Below are positions 23,172 through 31,646 of a stretch of 52,223 nucleotides of DNA, in pieces. The stretch lies in assembly GCA_021298815.1 (NCBI GenBank), contig JAJTHE010000153.1, positions 1-52,223 on the forward strand, written 5' to 3'. Source of the DNA: Betaproteobacteria bacterium (GTDB taxonomy: Bacteria > Pseudomonadota > Gammaproteobacteria > Burkholderiales > CAIKXV01). A program made the position numbers and the translations under genes. The notes beneath the pieces were generated by a model that made no database searches, was not told the origin of the DNA, and saw only the letters and a list, made by a program, of their open reading frames with translations. The first letter of the stretch is position 1. Every line of letters starts with the position of its first letter.

Positions 23172-25453
23172 CGTGCCCTCGTGCCTTCCCGACGCGACGG
23201 CCATGAGAGGTGCACCCGCGTGCCCTGTCCGTCGCCCGGACCCAGCTCGAGCCGTGCGCCGATGGAACCGGCGCGCTCGCGCATGCCGACCAGCCCGAGA
23301 TGCCCGGGCCGCGCGCGCAGCGGTGCCTCCGGCAGGCCGATGCCGTTGTCGTCGACCCAGACGTCCAGCGCATGCGCATCGCCTTCCAGGATGACCTCGA
23401 TGGTCGTCGCGCCGGCGTGCCGGACCGCGTTGTAGATGGCCTCGCGCGCCACCATGAAGGCCGCAAACTCGACATCGCCCGGCCAGCGGCATTCGCGAAG
23501 GGCAGGATCGACCACCAGCGACAGTTCTGGGCCGCTGCCGGCTTCCGACTGCCGGCGCAGTTCGTTCTCGAGGGCCGCCGCGAGGCCGAGTTCATCGAGC
23601 AGCGGTGGCCGCAGTTCGGTCAGGGCCTCGCGCACCTGTCGATTGGCCTGGGTGACCAGCTGGTCGATGCGCTGCAGGCCGGCTGCCGGATCGCCGAGGT
23701 CGGCTGTGGTGGCGGCCGCCGCGGCGGTCAGGCCGCGCTGGCGCAGCGCGTCGAACTGCATGCGCAGCGCCGCCAGCGTCTGGCCCAGTTCATCGTGCAG
23801 CGACTGGGCGAGGCGGCGCGTGGTTTCCTTCTCCTGCGCGAGCAGCTGGCGGTTGAGGCCGGCCAGTTCCAGCTGGTAGGCCACCAGGCGGCGTTCCGCC
23901 TGCGTGCGCTCGGTCACGTCGCGCAGCATCGCGGTCAGGATCACCGACCCTTCGACCGTCACCTGCGAGATCGATGCCTCCAGTTCCATGCGGCGGCCGT
24001 CGGCATGCACGCCGACCACCCGGCCCGAGCCCATCGCCCGCTGCGACACGCTGGAGCCCGCGAAGCCGCCCATCAGCGCGGGGTGGCGGCTGCGCGCCTC
24101 CGCCGGGAGCAGCCGGTCCAGCGGCTGTCCGAGCATCGCGTCCGCGCTGACGCCGAACATCCGCTCGGCCGCCGGATTGAACAGGCTCACGCGGCCTTCG
24201 CCATCGGTGCTGACGATACCGTCGCTCGCACTGCGCATGATCGCGAGCGTGCGCGCCTCACTGTCGCGCAGCGCAGCCTGGGCGCGCACTTCGCGGGTGA
24301 TCTCGATCGCCATGCCGCCGAGCAGCCGGCGGCTGTCCTGCGCGGGCACCGGGAACCGCACCACCCGCCACTGCCTAGGCGCACCGTCGGCCTGGCCGAA
24401 GGATTCGACCGCGTCGGACGGATGGCCCGAATGCAGCACGTCGGCGTCCGCGCGCGGGTCGGGTGCAGCGGTTGCGGGCAGCGCACCGCCGGACGGCATC
24501 CGCGCCTCGGTGCCATGCCCGAGCCAGTCCCCGCGCAGGCGTCCGGTCTCGCGTTCCCAGGCCTGGTTGACGTACAGGTAGCGGCCGTCCGGATCGGACA
24601 GCCAGGCAATCGCCGGCACGGCATCCATGAAGGCCTGGAAGCGTGCGTCGCTCAGGCGCAGCTTCTCCTCCGCGTCGCGGCGCTCGTCGATGTCCTCGAC
24701 GGTGGAGACCAGGTAGGAAGGCGAGCCGTCGGCGTTGCGTGCGATCGACAGCGTCACCGCCACCCACAGCCAGCGGCCGTCCTTGCGTCGATAGCGCTTC
24801 TCGACCCGGTAGCCGTCCACGTCGCCGTCGAGCAGCCGCGTGCGGCGCCGTGCGGTTTCCTGAAGGTCGTCGGGATGCGTGAAATCGACATAGTGCCGGC
24901 CGACCAGTTCCCGTTCGTCGTAGCCGAGCATGTCGAGGAGCCTAGGGTTCATGCGCAGCCAGCGTCCTTCCGGCGTCGTGTGCGCGATGCCGACCGGGGT
25001 CTCGTCGAAGGCGCGGCGCAACTGCTCCTGGGTGTGGGCAAGATTATGCAGCGAGGTGCGCAGTGCGCGTTGCTGCGAAACGACCCAGCGCTGGTAGAAG
25101 TGGATCGCGAAGGAGATCGCGGCGCCGTTGGCGAAGAACTGCGCCATCGGGATCAGGTCGACGAGATGCCCGGGCCCGAGATGCGGGGGATGGAACAGCA
25201 CGATGCCTACCAGCGCCGCGATCCCCGTGAAGGAAAGCGCGGGCCTGATGCCCGCGAGCAGCGCGACCAGTGCGATGCCCGGCGCATAAGTGATGTAGGT
25301 GAAGCCGGCATTGGCGGGGAACAGGGCGAAGCGGAGCGCGGTCGCGGCGCACAGCACCGCGACCACCAGCAGGTAGCGCGAGCCGGCCGACAGCACGAAC
25401 GGATAGGCGGAAATCGCCCCGTCCTCGCCGGCCGCCGCGGTGGCGTCGGCCAT
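23168..25453 (-). CDS. PAS-rich histidine kinase of the NarX/HisKA_3 type
   Basis: The 761-residue sensor has an N-terminal membrane module of several helices (about 20-125). Three PAS units follow: the first with FDETPVGIAHTTPEG, the second with FMDAVPAIAWLSDPDG, the third with IMRSASDGIVSTDGEG. A HisKA_3 dimerisation helix (SLHDELGQTLAALRMQF, His near 565) comes next, then an HATPase domain with NAVRHAGA and VDDNGIGLPE. This kinase class pairs with LuxR-type regulators such as the one encoded next. I use the ATG at 25453. A TTG at 25492 would add 13 residues and overlap the DarP stop. Confidence 0.9.
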   Translation of the reverse strand: MADATAAAGEDGAISAYPFVLSAGSRYLLVVAVLCAATALRFALFPANAGFTYITYAPGIALVALLAGIRPALSFTGIAALVGIVLFHPPHLGPGHLVDLIPMAQFFANGAAISFAIHFYQRWVVSQQRALRTSLHNLAHTQEQLRRAFDETPVGIAHTTPEGRWLRMNPRLLDMLGYDERELVGRHYVDFTHPDDLQETARRRTRLLDGDVDGYRVEKRYRRKDGRWLWVAVTLSIARNADGSPSYLVSTVEDIDERRDAEEKLRLSDARFQAFMDAVPAIAWLSDPDGRYLYVNQAWERETGRLRGDWLGHGTEARMPSGGALPATAAPDPRADADVLHSGHPSDAVESFGQADGAPRQWRVVRFPVPAQDSRRLLGGMAIEITREVRAQAALRDSEARTLAIMRSASDGIVSTDGEGRVSLFNPAAERMFGVSADAMLGQPLDRLLPAEARSRHPALMGGFAGSSVSQRAMGSGRVVGVHADGRRMELEASISQVTVEGSVILTAMLRDVTERTQAERRLVAYQLELAGLNRQLLAQEKETTRRLAQSLHDELGQTLAALRMQFDALRQRGLTAAAAATTADLGDPAAGLQRIDQLVTQANRQVREALTELRPPLLDELGLAAALENELRRQSEAGSGPELSLVVDPALRECRWPGDVEFAAFMVAREAIYNAVRHAGATTIEVILEGDAHALDVWVDDNGIGLPEAPLRARPGHLGLVGMRERAGSIGARLELGPGDGQGTRVHLSWPSRREGTRAR

Positions 25454-25478
25454 GTGGCGACCGTGCGTGCCCGGTGCG

Positions 25479-26012
25479 TCAGTCGCTGCCAATCGCGTCG
25501 CCCGCCGCTGCAGGCGAGAGGATCGCGCGCAGCGCCCGGAACAGTTCGCGGTGGCTGCGTGGCGGCTTCTTCTGCGCGTATTCGCGCCGCGCGTTGCGCA
25601 TCAGCGTGCGCAGCTGCCGGGTGTCGCAGCCCGGATGGGCGCTGGCCAGCTCGGTCAGTGCCGAGTCGTCGGCCATCAGGCGCTCGCGCCAGCGCTCGAT
25701 CGAATGCTGCAGCGCGACCTCGGCGGCCGAGGTGCCATCCCAGATCGAGAACTGTGCCTCGATGTTCTCCGGGTCGACGTCGCGCATCAGCCGGCCGATG
25801 TACTGCAGCTGCCGCCTGCGGGCCTCATGGCGGGTGATCGACTGGCATTCGCGCACCGCATCAAACAGCGCTTCCGGCAGCCCGAGGCCCTGCAGCCGGT
25901 CCTTCGGCAGGTCGACCAGGCGGGCGCCGAGCGCCTGCAGTTCGTGCGCCGCCTGCTTCAGGCGCGTCTTGCTGGGTGGCAGCGGCGGTTGCAGGTCTTC
26001 GGATTCGGTCAT
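25479..26012 (-). CDS. darP: Ribosome-associated protein DarP (YjgA, DUF615)
   Basis: The 177-residue protein matches the YjgA/DUF615 family, a factor linked to late 50S subunit assembly. Recognisable segments are PPSKTRLKQAAHELQALGA, LVDLPKDRLQGLGLPEALF, RQLQYIGRLMRDVD and RNARREYAQKKPPRSHRELF. The ATG at 26012 (MTESEDL) fits the usual N-terminus better than the in-frame opening at 26102. It is divergent from pmbA, a pairing commonly kept in proteobacteria. The intervening 119 bp should hold both promoters. Confidence 0.93.
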   Translation of the reverse strand: MTESEDLQPPLPPSKTRLKQAAHELQALGARLVDLPKDRLQGLGLPEALFDAVRECQSITRHEARRRQLQYIGRLMRDVDPENIEAQFSIWDGTSAAEVALQHSIERWRERLMADDSALTELASAHPGCDTRQLRTLMRNARREYAQKKPPRSHRELFRALRAILSPAAAGDAIGSD

Positions 26013-26131
26013 GGTCTGGACGGAGGTCGGGACGGACGCCGGGAGGTACGCGGGGCAGGTTGGAGGGGCACTGGTATCATGAGTATCGCCTTTCCTGAGC
26101 AAGATAGTGACCCCCGCGTGAGCCCCCGACG

Positions 26132-27472
26132 ATGAGCAATGCCCGATTCAGCCTGTCCGAAGACACCCTGAAGCAGATTGCGGCCGACGCGCTCGCCCAT
26201 GCGAAGGCGCTCGGCGCCAGCGCGGCCGATGCCGAGGTCAACGACGGCTTCGGCCAGGGCGTCACCGTGCGCTCGCGCGAGGTGGAGACGATCGAGTACA
26301 CCCGGGACAAGTCGCTCGGCATAACTGTCTACCTGGGGCAGAAGCGGGGCTCGGCGAGCACCTCCGATTTGACCTCGAAGGCGATCCGCGACACGGTCGA
26401 GGCGGCGCTGACCATCGCGCGCTACACCGGCGAGGACGACTGCGCCGGCCTGCCCGACGCACATCGCCATCCGGTGGCGCTGCCGCAACTCGACCTGTAC
26501 CACCCGTGGGACGTGTCGGTCGAGACGGCGATCGAGATCGCCAGCCGCTGCGAGGCGGCCGCGCTCGACTTCGATCCGCGCATCACCAATTCCGAAGGCT
26601 CGAACATCTACACCCAGCAGTGGCATTTCGTGCATGCCAACTCGAACGGCTTCGTCGGCGGCTATCCGACCTCGCGCTACAGCCTGTCCTGCTCGGTGAT
26701 CGGCGGGCAGGGCGACGACATGCAGCGCGACGACTGGTATACCGCCGCGCGGCGCGAGGACGAACTCGAGTCGGCGGAGGCCGTCGGCCGGCGCGCGGCG
26801 GAGCGCACCGTGCGCCGCCTGGACGCACGCAAGCTCGACACGCTGCAGGCCCCGGTACTGTTCGACGCGACGCTCGCCGGCGGGCTGGTCGGCCACTTCG
26901 TCGGCGCCGTGTCCGGCGGCGCGCTGTACCGCAAGTCTTCGTTCCTGCTCGACAGCCTGGGCACCCAGGTGTTCTCGCCCAAGGTCAACCTGCGCGAGGC
27001 GCCGCACGTGCCGCGCGGCCTGTCGAGCGCACCGTTCGACGACGAGGGCGTGGCCACCGCCACGCGCGACGTGGTCACCGCAGGCGTCGTGCAGGGCTAC
27101 TTCCTCGGCACCTATTCGGCGCGCAAGCTCGGCATGGAAAGCACCGGCAATGCCGGCGGCAGCCACAACCTCGTGCTGGAGAGCGGCACGCTCGACTTCG
27201 ACGGCCTGCTGCGGAAGATGGGCCGCGGGCTGGTGGTGACCGAACTGCTCGGCAGCGGCGTCAATTCGGTGACCGGCGACTACTCCCGGGGCGCGGCCGG
27301 CTTCTGGGTCGAGGACGGCGCTATCGCCTACCCGGTGCACGAGATCACGATCGCGGGCAACCTGAAGGAGATGTTCCGCGGCATCGTCGAGATCGGCACA
27401 GACGTGCTCAAGCGCGGCTCGAAGACCACGGGATCCATCCTGATCGACCACATGACCATCGCCGGCAACTGA
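26132..27472 (+). CDS. pmbA: Metalloprotease-complex subunit PmbA (TldE)
   Basis: The 446-residue protein is PmbA/TldE. It forms the TldD-TldE heterodimer that degrades unfolded peptides and processes microcin and PQQ-like precursors. The start is MSNARFSLSEDTL. Family segments include VTVRSREVETIEYTRDKSLG, GYPTSRYSLSCSVIG, SSFLLDSLGTQVF and GNAGGSHNLVLESG. The zinc motif HExxxH belongs to TldD and is properly absent here. The partner tldD is not in the window. Confidence 0.94.
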   Translation: MSNARFSLSEDTLKQIAADALAHAKALGASAADAEVNDGFGQGVTVRSREVETIEYTRDKSLGITVYLGQKRGSASTSDLTSKAIRDTVEAALTIARYTGEDDCAGLPDAHRHPVALPQLDLYHPWDVSVETAIEIASRCEAAALDFDPRITNSEGSNIYTQQWHFVHANSNGFVGGYPTSRYSLSCSVIGGQGDDMQRDDWYTAARREDELESAEAVGRRAAERTVRRLDARKLDTLQAPVLFDATLAGGLVGHFVGAVSGGALYRKSSFLLDSLGTQVFSPKVNLREAPHVPRGLSSAPFDDEGVATATRDVVTAGVVQGYFLGTYSARKLGMESTGNAGGSHNLVLESGTLDFDGLLRKMGRGLVVTELLGSGVNSVTGDYSRGAAGFWVEDGAIAYPVHEITIAGNLKEMFRGIVEIGTDVLKRGSKTTGSILIDHMTIAGN

Positions 27473-27498
27473 TCGCCCGCGACGGGGAGCGCGGCGCC

Positions 27499-28392
27499 AT
27501 GTCCCGACAAGGCTTGAGCTGGATGGCCGGACTGGCGGGCGTCGGCGGGGTGCCGGCGCACGACAACCCCCGCGCCTATCTCTGGGAGCGCCGGCTGCAT
27601 CCGGTGATGATCGTGGTCGCGCTGATCGCACTGCCGGCCGCGTTCATCGACGATGGCTCGGCCGATCCGCTGCTGCGCACGGTGGGGCATGCGGTCGACC
27701 TGTTCATCCTGCTCGCGTTCGTGCTGGAACTGGGCTGGATGCTGCATGTGGTGCGCCAGCGCCGGCGCTACCTGATGCGCAACTGGCTCGACGTGCTGAT
27801 CATCGCTGCCGCGGCCGTCAGCCTGGCCGGCGTCGAATCCGGATGGCTGGTGCTCGCCCGGTTCGCGCGGGTGGCGGTGGTCGGGATGATGCTGGTGCGC
27901 ATCCTGAGGTCGCTGCGAACGCTCTATTCGCCCGATGCGCTGCCCCTGGTGTTCGCGTTCGCGATCGTGTCGGTGCTGGTCGGTGGCGCCGGCTTCTACG
28001 TGCTGGAGCCGACCGTGAGCACGTTCGGCGATGGCGTCTGGCTCGCCTTCGCCACCGGCACCACCGTCGGCTACGGCGACTTCGTGCCGACCACCACCGC
28101 CGCACGATTGTGGGCGGGGGTGATGGTACTGCTCGGGTTCGCGATGCTGTCCCTGCTGACCGCCACCCTGGTCACCGTGATCGTCGGCCAGGACGAGGCA
28201 CGGCTGCGGCGCGAGATGCACAACGACATCCGCATGCTGCGCGACGAGGTGCGTGCGCTGCGCGACCAGATGCAGTCGTCATCGCCCGGGGTGTCGTCAT
28301 CGATCGTCCCGCCTGCCGAGGCGCCACCGGCGGCTGCGCGCGGGGGGCAGGCGGCCTCGCCCGCAGCGCCGCCCGCCGGCGGTGCTGGATGA
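27499..28392 (+). CDS. Voltage-gated-type potassium channel
   Basis: The 297-residue protein is a six-helix K+ channel subunit. Helices S1-S4 span about 35-135. S4 carries spaced arginines (RFARVAVVGMMLVRILRSLR). The pore has the selectivity filter TTVGYGD at about 187-193, diagnostic for K+. The C-terminal tail has a short coiled coil (REMHNDIRMLRDEVRALRDQ), followed by a Pro/Ala-rich end. The ATG at 27499 has GGGGAGC upstream. It begins 27 bp after pmbA. Confidence 0.9.
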   Translation: MSRQGLSWMAGLAGVGGVPAHDNPRAYLWERRLHPVMIVVALIALPAAFIDDGSADPLLRTVGHAVDLFILLAFVLELGWMLHVVRQRRRYLMRNWLDVLIIAAAAVSLAGVESGWLVLARFARVAVVGMMLVRILRSLRTLYSPDALPLVFAFAIVSVLVGGAGFYVLEPTVSTFGDGVWLAFATGTTVGYGDFVPTTTAARLWAGVMVLLGFAMLSLLTATLVTVIVGQDEARLRREMHNDIRMLRDEVRALRDQMQSSSPGVSSSIVPPAEAPPAAARGGQAASPAAPPAGGAG

Positions 28393-28420
28393 TGCACCCG
28401 GGCGATGCCGGGAGCGGTGC

Positions 28421-29347
28421 GTGATCGTGCCCGGCTCGCTCTGGGTTGCGTGCACCGTCGCGGCCGCCGCCGGCCAGACGCTGCGCAACGCGATGCAGCA
28501 CAGCCTGATCGGCACCGTCGGCACCGTCGGCGCGACCCATGTCCGCTTCCTGTACGGGCTGCCGTTCGCCTGCGTGTTCCTCGCGGTGGTCGCCTCGACC
28601 GGTGCGATCCGCGAGCCGACGATGGACTTCGCGTTCTGGGGCTGGCTGGTGCTCGGCGCGCTCACCCAGGTGCTGGCCACCGCGATGATGCTGCTGCTGA
28701 TGCAGCAGCGATCGTTCGTGGTGAGCACCGCGTACATCAAGACCGAGCCGGTGCAGATCGCGCTGTACGGATTCGTGTTCCTCGGCGACCGGCTCGGCCT
28801 GCAGGCGATCGCCGGCGTGCTGGTGGCCACCGCCGGCGTGGTGCTGATGTCGTGGAAGCGGCTGCCGGCCGATGCGCTGCCGGCGGCGGAGGCGCGCGCC
28901 TCGATGTGGCGTGCGGCCCTGCTCGGCATCGCTACCGGCAGCATGTTCTCGCTGTCCGTGGTCGGCTACCGCGGCGCGGTGCTCGCGCTCGGCGACGATC
29001 CCTTCTACGGTCGGGCGACGCTCGCGCTGGTGCTCGCGCTGGCGCTGCAGACCGCGCTGCTGTCGCTCTACCTGCGGGTGCGCGAGCCGGGACGGCTGAC
29101 CGGGTTGGTGCATGCCTGGAAGCCGTCGTTGCTGGCCGGCTTCCTCGGCGCGACCGCCTCGCAATTCTGGTTCCTCGCGTTCTCGCTGCAGACCGCGGCG
29201 GCGGTTCGCACCGTCGGGCTGGTCGAGGTGGTGTTCGCCGCGCTGGTGTCGCGCCGCCTGTTCGCCCAGCAGAGCAGCGCGCGCGAATGGTGCGGCATCG
29301 CGATGGTGGTGGGCGGGGTGGCGCTGCTGCTGGCGGGGACATTCTGA
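28421..29347 (+). CDS. EamA/DMT-family transporter
   Basis: The 308-residue protein has about ten hydrophobic helices in two EamA-like halves. An example is VRFLYGLPFACVFLAVVAST in the first half and VRTVGLVEVVFAALVSRRLF in the second, where the 'E-P/V' helix is typical of drug/metabolite transporters. I choose the GTG at 28421 because GGAG lies about six bases upstream; no ATG is available in frame. Its stop is followed immediately by the DUF2891 start at 29348. The substrate is unknown. Confidence 0.85.
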   Translation: MIVPGSLWVACTVAAAAGQTLRNAMQHSLIGTVGTVGATHVRFLYGLPFACVFLAVVASTGAIREPTMDFAFWGWLVLGALTQVLATAMMLLLMQQRSFVVSTAYIKTEPVQIALYGFVFLGDRLGLQAIAGVLVATAGVVLMSWKRLPADALPAAEARASMWRAALLGIATGSMFSLSVVGYRGAVLALGDDPFYGRATLALVLALALQTALLSLYLRVREPGRLTGLVHAWKPSLLAGFLGATASQFWFLAFSLQTAAAVRTVGLVEVVFAALVSRRLFAQQSSAREWCGIAMVVGGVALLLAGTF

Positions 29348-30394
29348 ATGGACGCGATGCCTGCACTGCCTGTCGAGGCCCTGTGCCGGGTCGCGCTCGA
29401 AAGCCTCGCGCGCGAATGGCCGTACCGCCCCGACGTCTTCCTGCAGTCGGAACACGACTTCCTGCCGCCGCAGGTGCGGCACCCGCTGTTCCACACAAGC
29501 TACGACTGGCACTCGTGCGTGCACATGCACTGGAGCCTGCTGCGCCTGCTGCGGCTGCATCGCGCACGGCTCGCACCGGCGCAGGCCGAGGCGATCGCCG
29601 CCCGCTTCGACGCATCGTTCACGGCCGGGGCGGTCGCCACCGAGGCGCTGCTGTTCGACCGGCCGGGCTACCGCTCTTTCGAGCGGCCGTACGGCTGGGG
29701 CTGGCTGCTGGAACTGCAGGCGGAACTGCACCGGCTCGCGGCCGATGCCTCGCTGCCGCCGGGCCTGCAGGACCGGTGCCGAGGCTGGCGCGACACGCTC
29801 GAGCCGCTGTCCCTTCGCATCGCGCAGGCGATGGTCGACTTCCTGCCGAAGCTCGGCCATCCGGTGCGCACTGGCACCCATTCGAACTCCGCGTTCGCCT
29901 GCGTGCTCGCCCTCGACCATGCACGTACCTGCGCGCATCCGGCATTGCAGCTGGCGATCGGCGAGGCTGCGCACCGCTGGTACGGACGCGACCATCGCTA
30001 TCCGTCGGAATACGAGCCGGGCGGCGAGGACTTCCTGTCCGCCGGGCTGGTCGAGGCCCTGCTGATGCACCGGCTGCTGGATGGCTGCGACTTCGCCGAC
30101 TGGTGGCATCGCTTTTCCCCGTCACCGCAGGCGCTCGCGCACTGGCTGCTGCCGGTGGCGGTCGGCGATGCGGCCGATGCGCGCATCGTGCACCTGCACG
30201 GCCTGAACCTGTCGCGCGCCTGGTGCTGGCAGGCACTGCTGCCGGGGCTGCCCGGCGAACTCCACGAGCCGGTGGCGCGCGCGATCGACGCGCACCGCCA
30301 GGCCTCGCTGTCGGCCGCACTCGACGGCGACTATGTCGCAACACACTGGCTGGCGTCGTTCGCACTGCTGGCCGAAGGCAGGGAACATCCATGA
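29348..30394 (+). CDS. DUF2891 family protein
   Basis: The 348-residue protein matches the DUF2891 family of unknown function. Conserved patches are HPLFHTSYDWHSCVHMHWSL at about 45-65, FERPYGWGWLLELQAEL, GTHSNSAFA and YEPGGEDFLSAGLVEALLM. The helical repeats with conserved His, Glu and Trp recall alpha/alpha-barrel enzymes, but no activity is known to me. There is no signal peptide. Its stop overlaps the next start (ATGA at 30391), and it directly follows the EamA transporter, so the three genes look like one operon. Confidence 0.88.
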   Translation: MDAMPALPVEALCRVALESLAREWPYRPDVFLQSEHDFLPPQVRHPLFHTSYDWHSCVHMHWSLLRLLRLHRARLAPAQAEAIAARFDASFTAGAVATEALLFDRPGYRSFERPYGWGWLLELQAELHRLAADASLPPGLQDRCRGWRDTLEPLSLRIAQAMVDFLPKLGHPVRTGTHSNSAFACVLALDHARTCAHPALQLAIGEAAHRWYGRDHRYPSEYEPGGEDFLSAGLVEALLMHRLLDGCDFADWWHRFSPSPQALAHWLLPVAVGDAADARIVHLHGLNLSRAWCWQALLPGLPGELHEPVARAIDAHRQASLSAALDGDYVATHWLASFALLAEGREHP

Positions 30395-31554
30395 GCAACC
30401 GTTACGATGCGATCGTCGTCGGCACCGGGCCGGCCGGCGCGGTCGCCGCCGAGGCGCTGGGCCGCGCCGGACGCCGCACGCTGCTGATCGAGCGCGAGCG
30501 GCTGCCGCGGCCCAAGACCTGCGGCGGCGGCGTCACCTGGAAGGCGGCCCGCGCGCTCGGCGTCGACCTCACCCCATTGGCCGAGCGCACCATCTCCACC
30601 GTCGACCTGCACTGGCGGCTGAAGGCCGCCACCACGATGCCGGTCGGCGAGCCGCTGGTGCACATGTTCCAGCGCAGCCGGTTCGACGCCTGGCTGGTCG
30701 AGCGGGCGCTCGCGACCGGGCCGGTCGAGCTGAAGGACGGACTGTCGGTAAAGACCGTCGACACCGGTCCCGGCGGCGTGGTGGTGCGCACCGCGCACGA
30801 CACCTTCGAGGCCGACTACCTGGTGGGCGCGGATGGCGCGGCGGGGCCCGTGGCCCGATCGCTCGGGCTGATGCAACGGCGCCACCTGCTGCCCGCCACC
30901 GAGCAGGACATCGCCGTCGACGACCGGACGATGGACCACTGGCAGGAGCGGATGGCGCTCGACATCGGCACCCTGCATGGTTCCTACGGCTGGGTCTTCC
31001 CGAAGGACGACCACCTGAACATCGGCGTCGGCTGCTTCTCGACCGACTCACGCCCCGCGAAGCTGCTGAAGGACTACGGCCGGCGCCATCTCGCGTACCA
31101 CCTGCCCGGACCGGTGAGGGTGCTGCGCACCGTCGGCTTCGTGCTGCCGCTGCGGCCGGTGGGCGCACCGATCCAGAGCGGGCGTGCGATGCTGGCCGGC
31201 GATGCGGCAGGGCTGGTGGAGGCGTTCACGGGCGAAGGCATCCACTGGGCGCTGCGCAGCGGACAGATCGCGGCGCAGGTGATCGTGGACCACCAGGCGG
31301 CTGGGGCGAAGGGTGAACTCGGCTACGAGGCGAGGATCGACGCGGAACTGATGCCGACGCTGGTGGACGCGCGGCGGTGGGCGCACATCTACCTGTGGTG
31401 GCCGAGGGCCTGCTACCTGCTGCCTTCGCGCAGCCCGAGGTTCTGGGGGGCGGTGGCGAAGATCGTGCGGGGGGAGAGGGATTACACCGACGTGCGCAGG
31501 AGGCTGGGGGCGTTCGGGAGGGTGGCAGATTGGTTGCCGGTGGAGATGGGGTAG
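30391..31554 (+). CDS. Geranylgeranyl-reductase-family FAD-dependent oxidoreductase
   Basis: The 387-residue flavoprotein has the FAD-binding motif VVGTGPAGAVAAEALGRAGR at about 9-28, the family motif RPKTCGGGVTWKA, FQRSRFDAWL, and the GD motif AMLAGDAAGLVEAFTGEGIH. The family reduces isoprenoid double bonds (ChlP, archaeal lipid reductases), but many bacterial members have unknown substrates. There are no photosynthesis or isoprenoid genes nearby. The start overlaps the DUF2891 stop by four bases, so they are translationally coupled. Confidence 0.88.
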   Translation: MSNRYDAIVVGTGPAGAVAAEALGRAGRRTLLIERERLPRPKTCGGGVTWKAARALGVDLTPLAERTISTVDLHWRLKAATTMPVGEPLVHMFQRSRFDAWLVERALATGPVELKDGLSVKTVDTGPGGVVVRTAHDTFEADYLVGADGAAGPVARSLGLMQRRHLLPATEQDIAVDDRTMDHWQERMALDIGTLHGSYGWVFPKDDHLNIGVGCFSTDSRPAKLLKDYGRRHLAYHLPGPVRVLRTVGFVLPLRPVGAPIQSGRAMLAGDAAGLVEAFTGEGIHWALRSGQIAAQVIVDHQAAGAKGELGYEARIDAELMPTLVDARRWAHIYLWWPRACYLLPSRSPRFWGAVAKIVRGERDYTDVRRRLGAFGRVADWLPVEMG

Positions 31555-31646
31555 GGCGCATGCTATCGAATCGTTGACGTGGCGCTAAGGCACGAAAGCG
31601 CTTCCATTCTTTGCCCTGCTTGCGGCTTGCCTTGATGGATGGTCCG

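Noticed and set aside
27328..30109. Long minus-strand frames opposite the K+ channel, EamA and DUF2891 genes
   Set aside because: Their Gln/His/Arg-rich translations have no recognisable domains and are antisense to supported genes.
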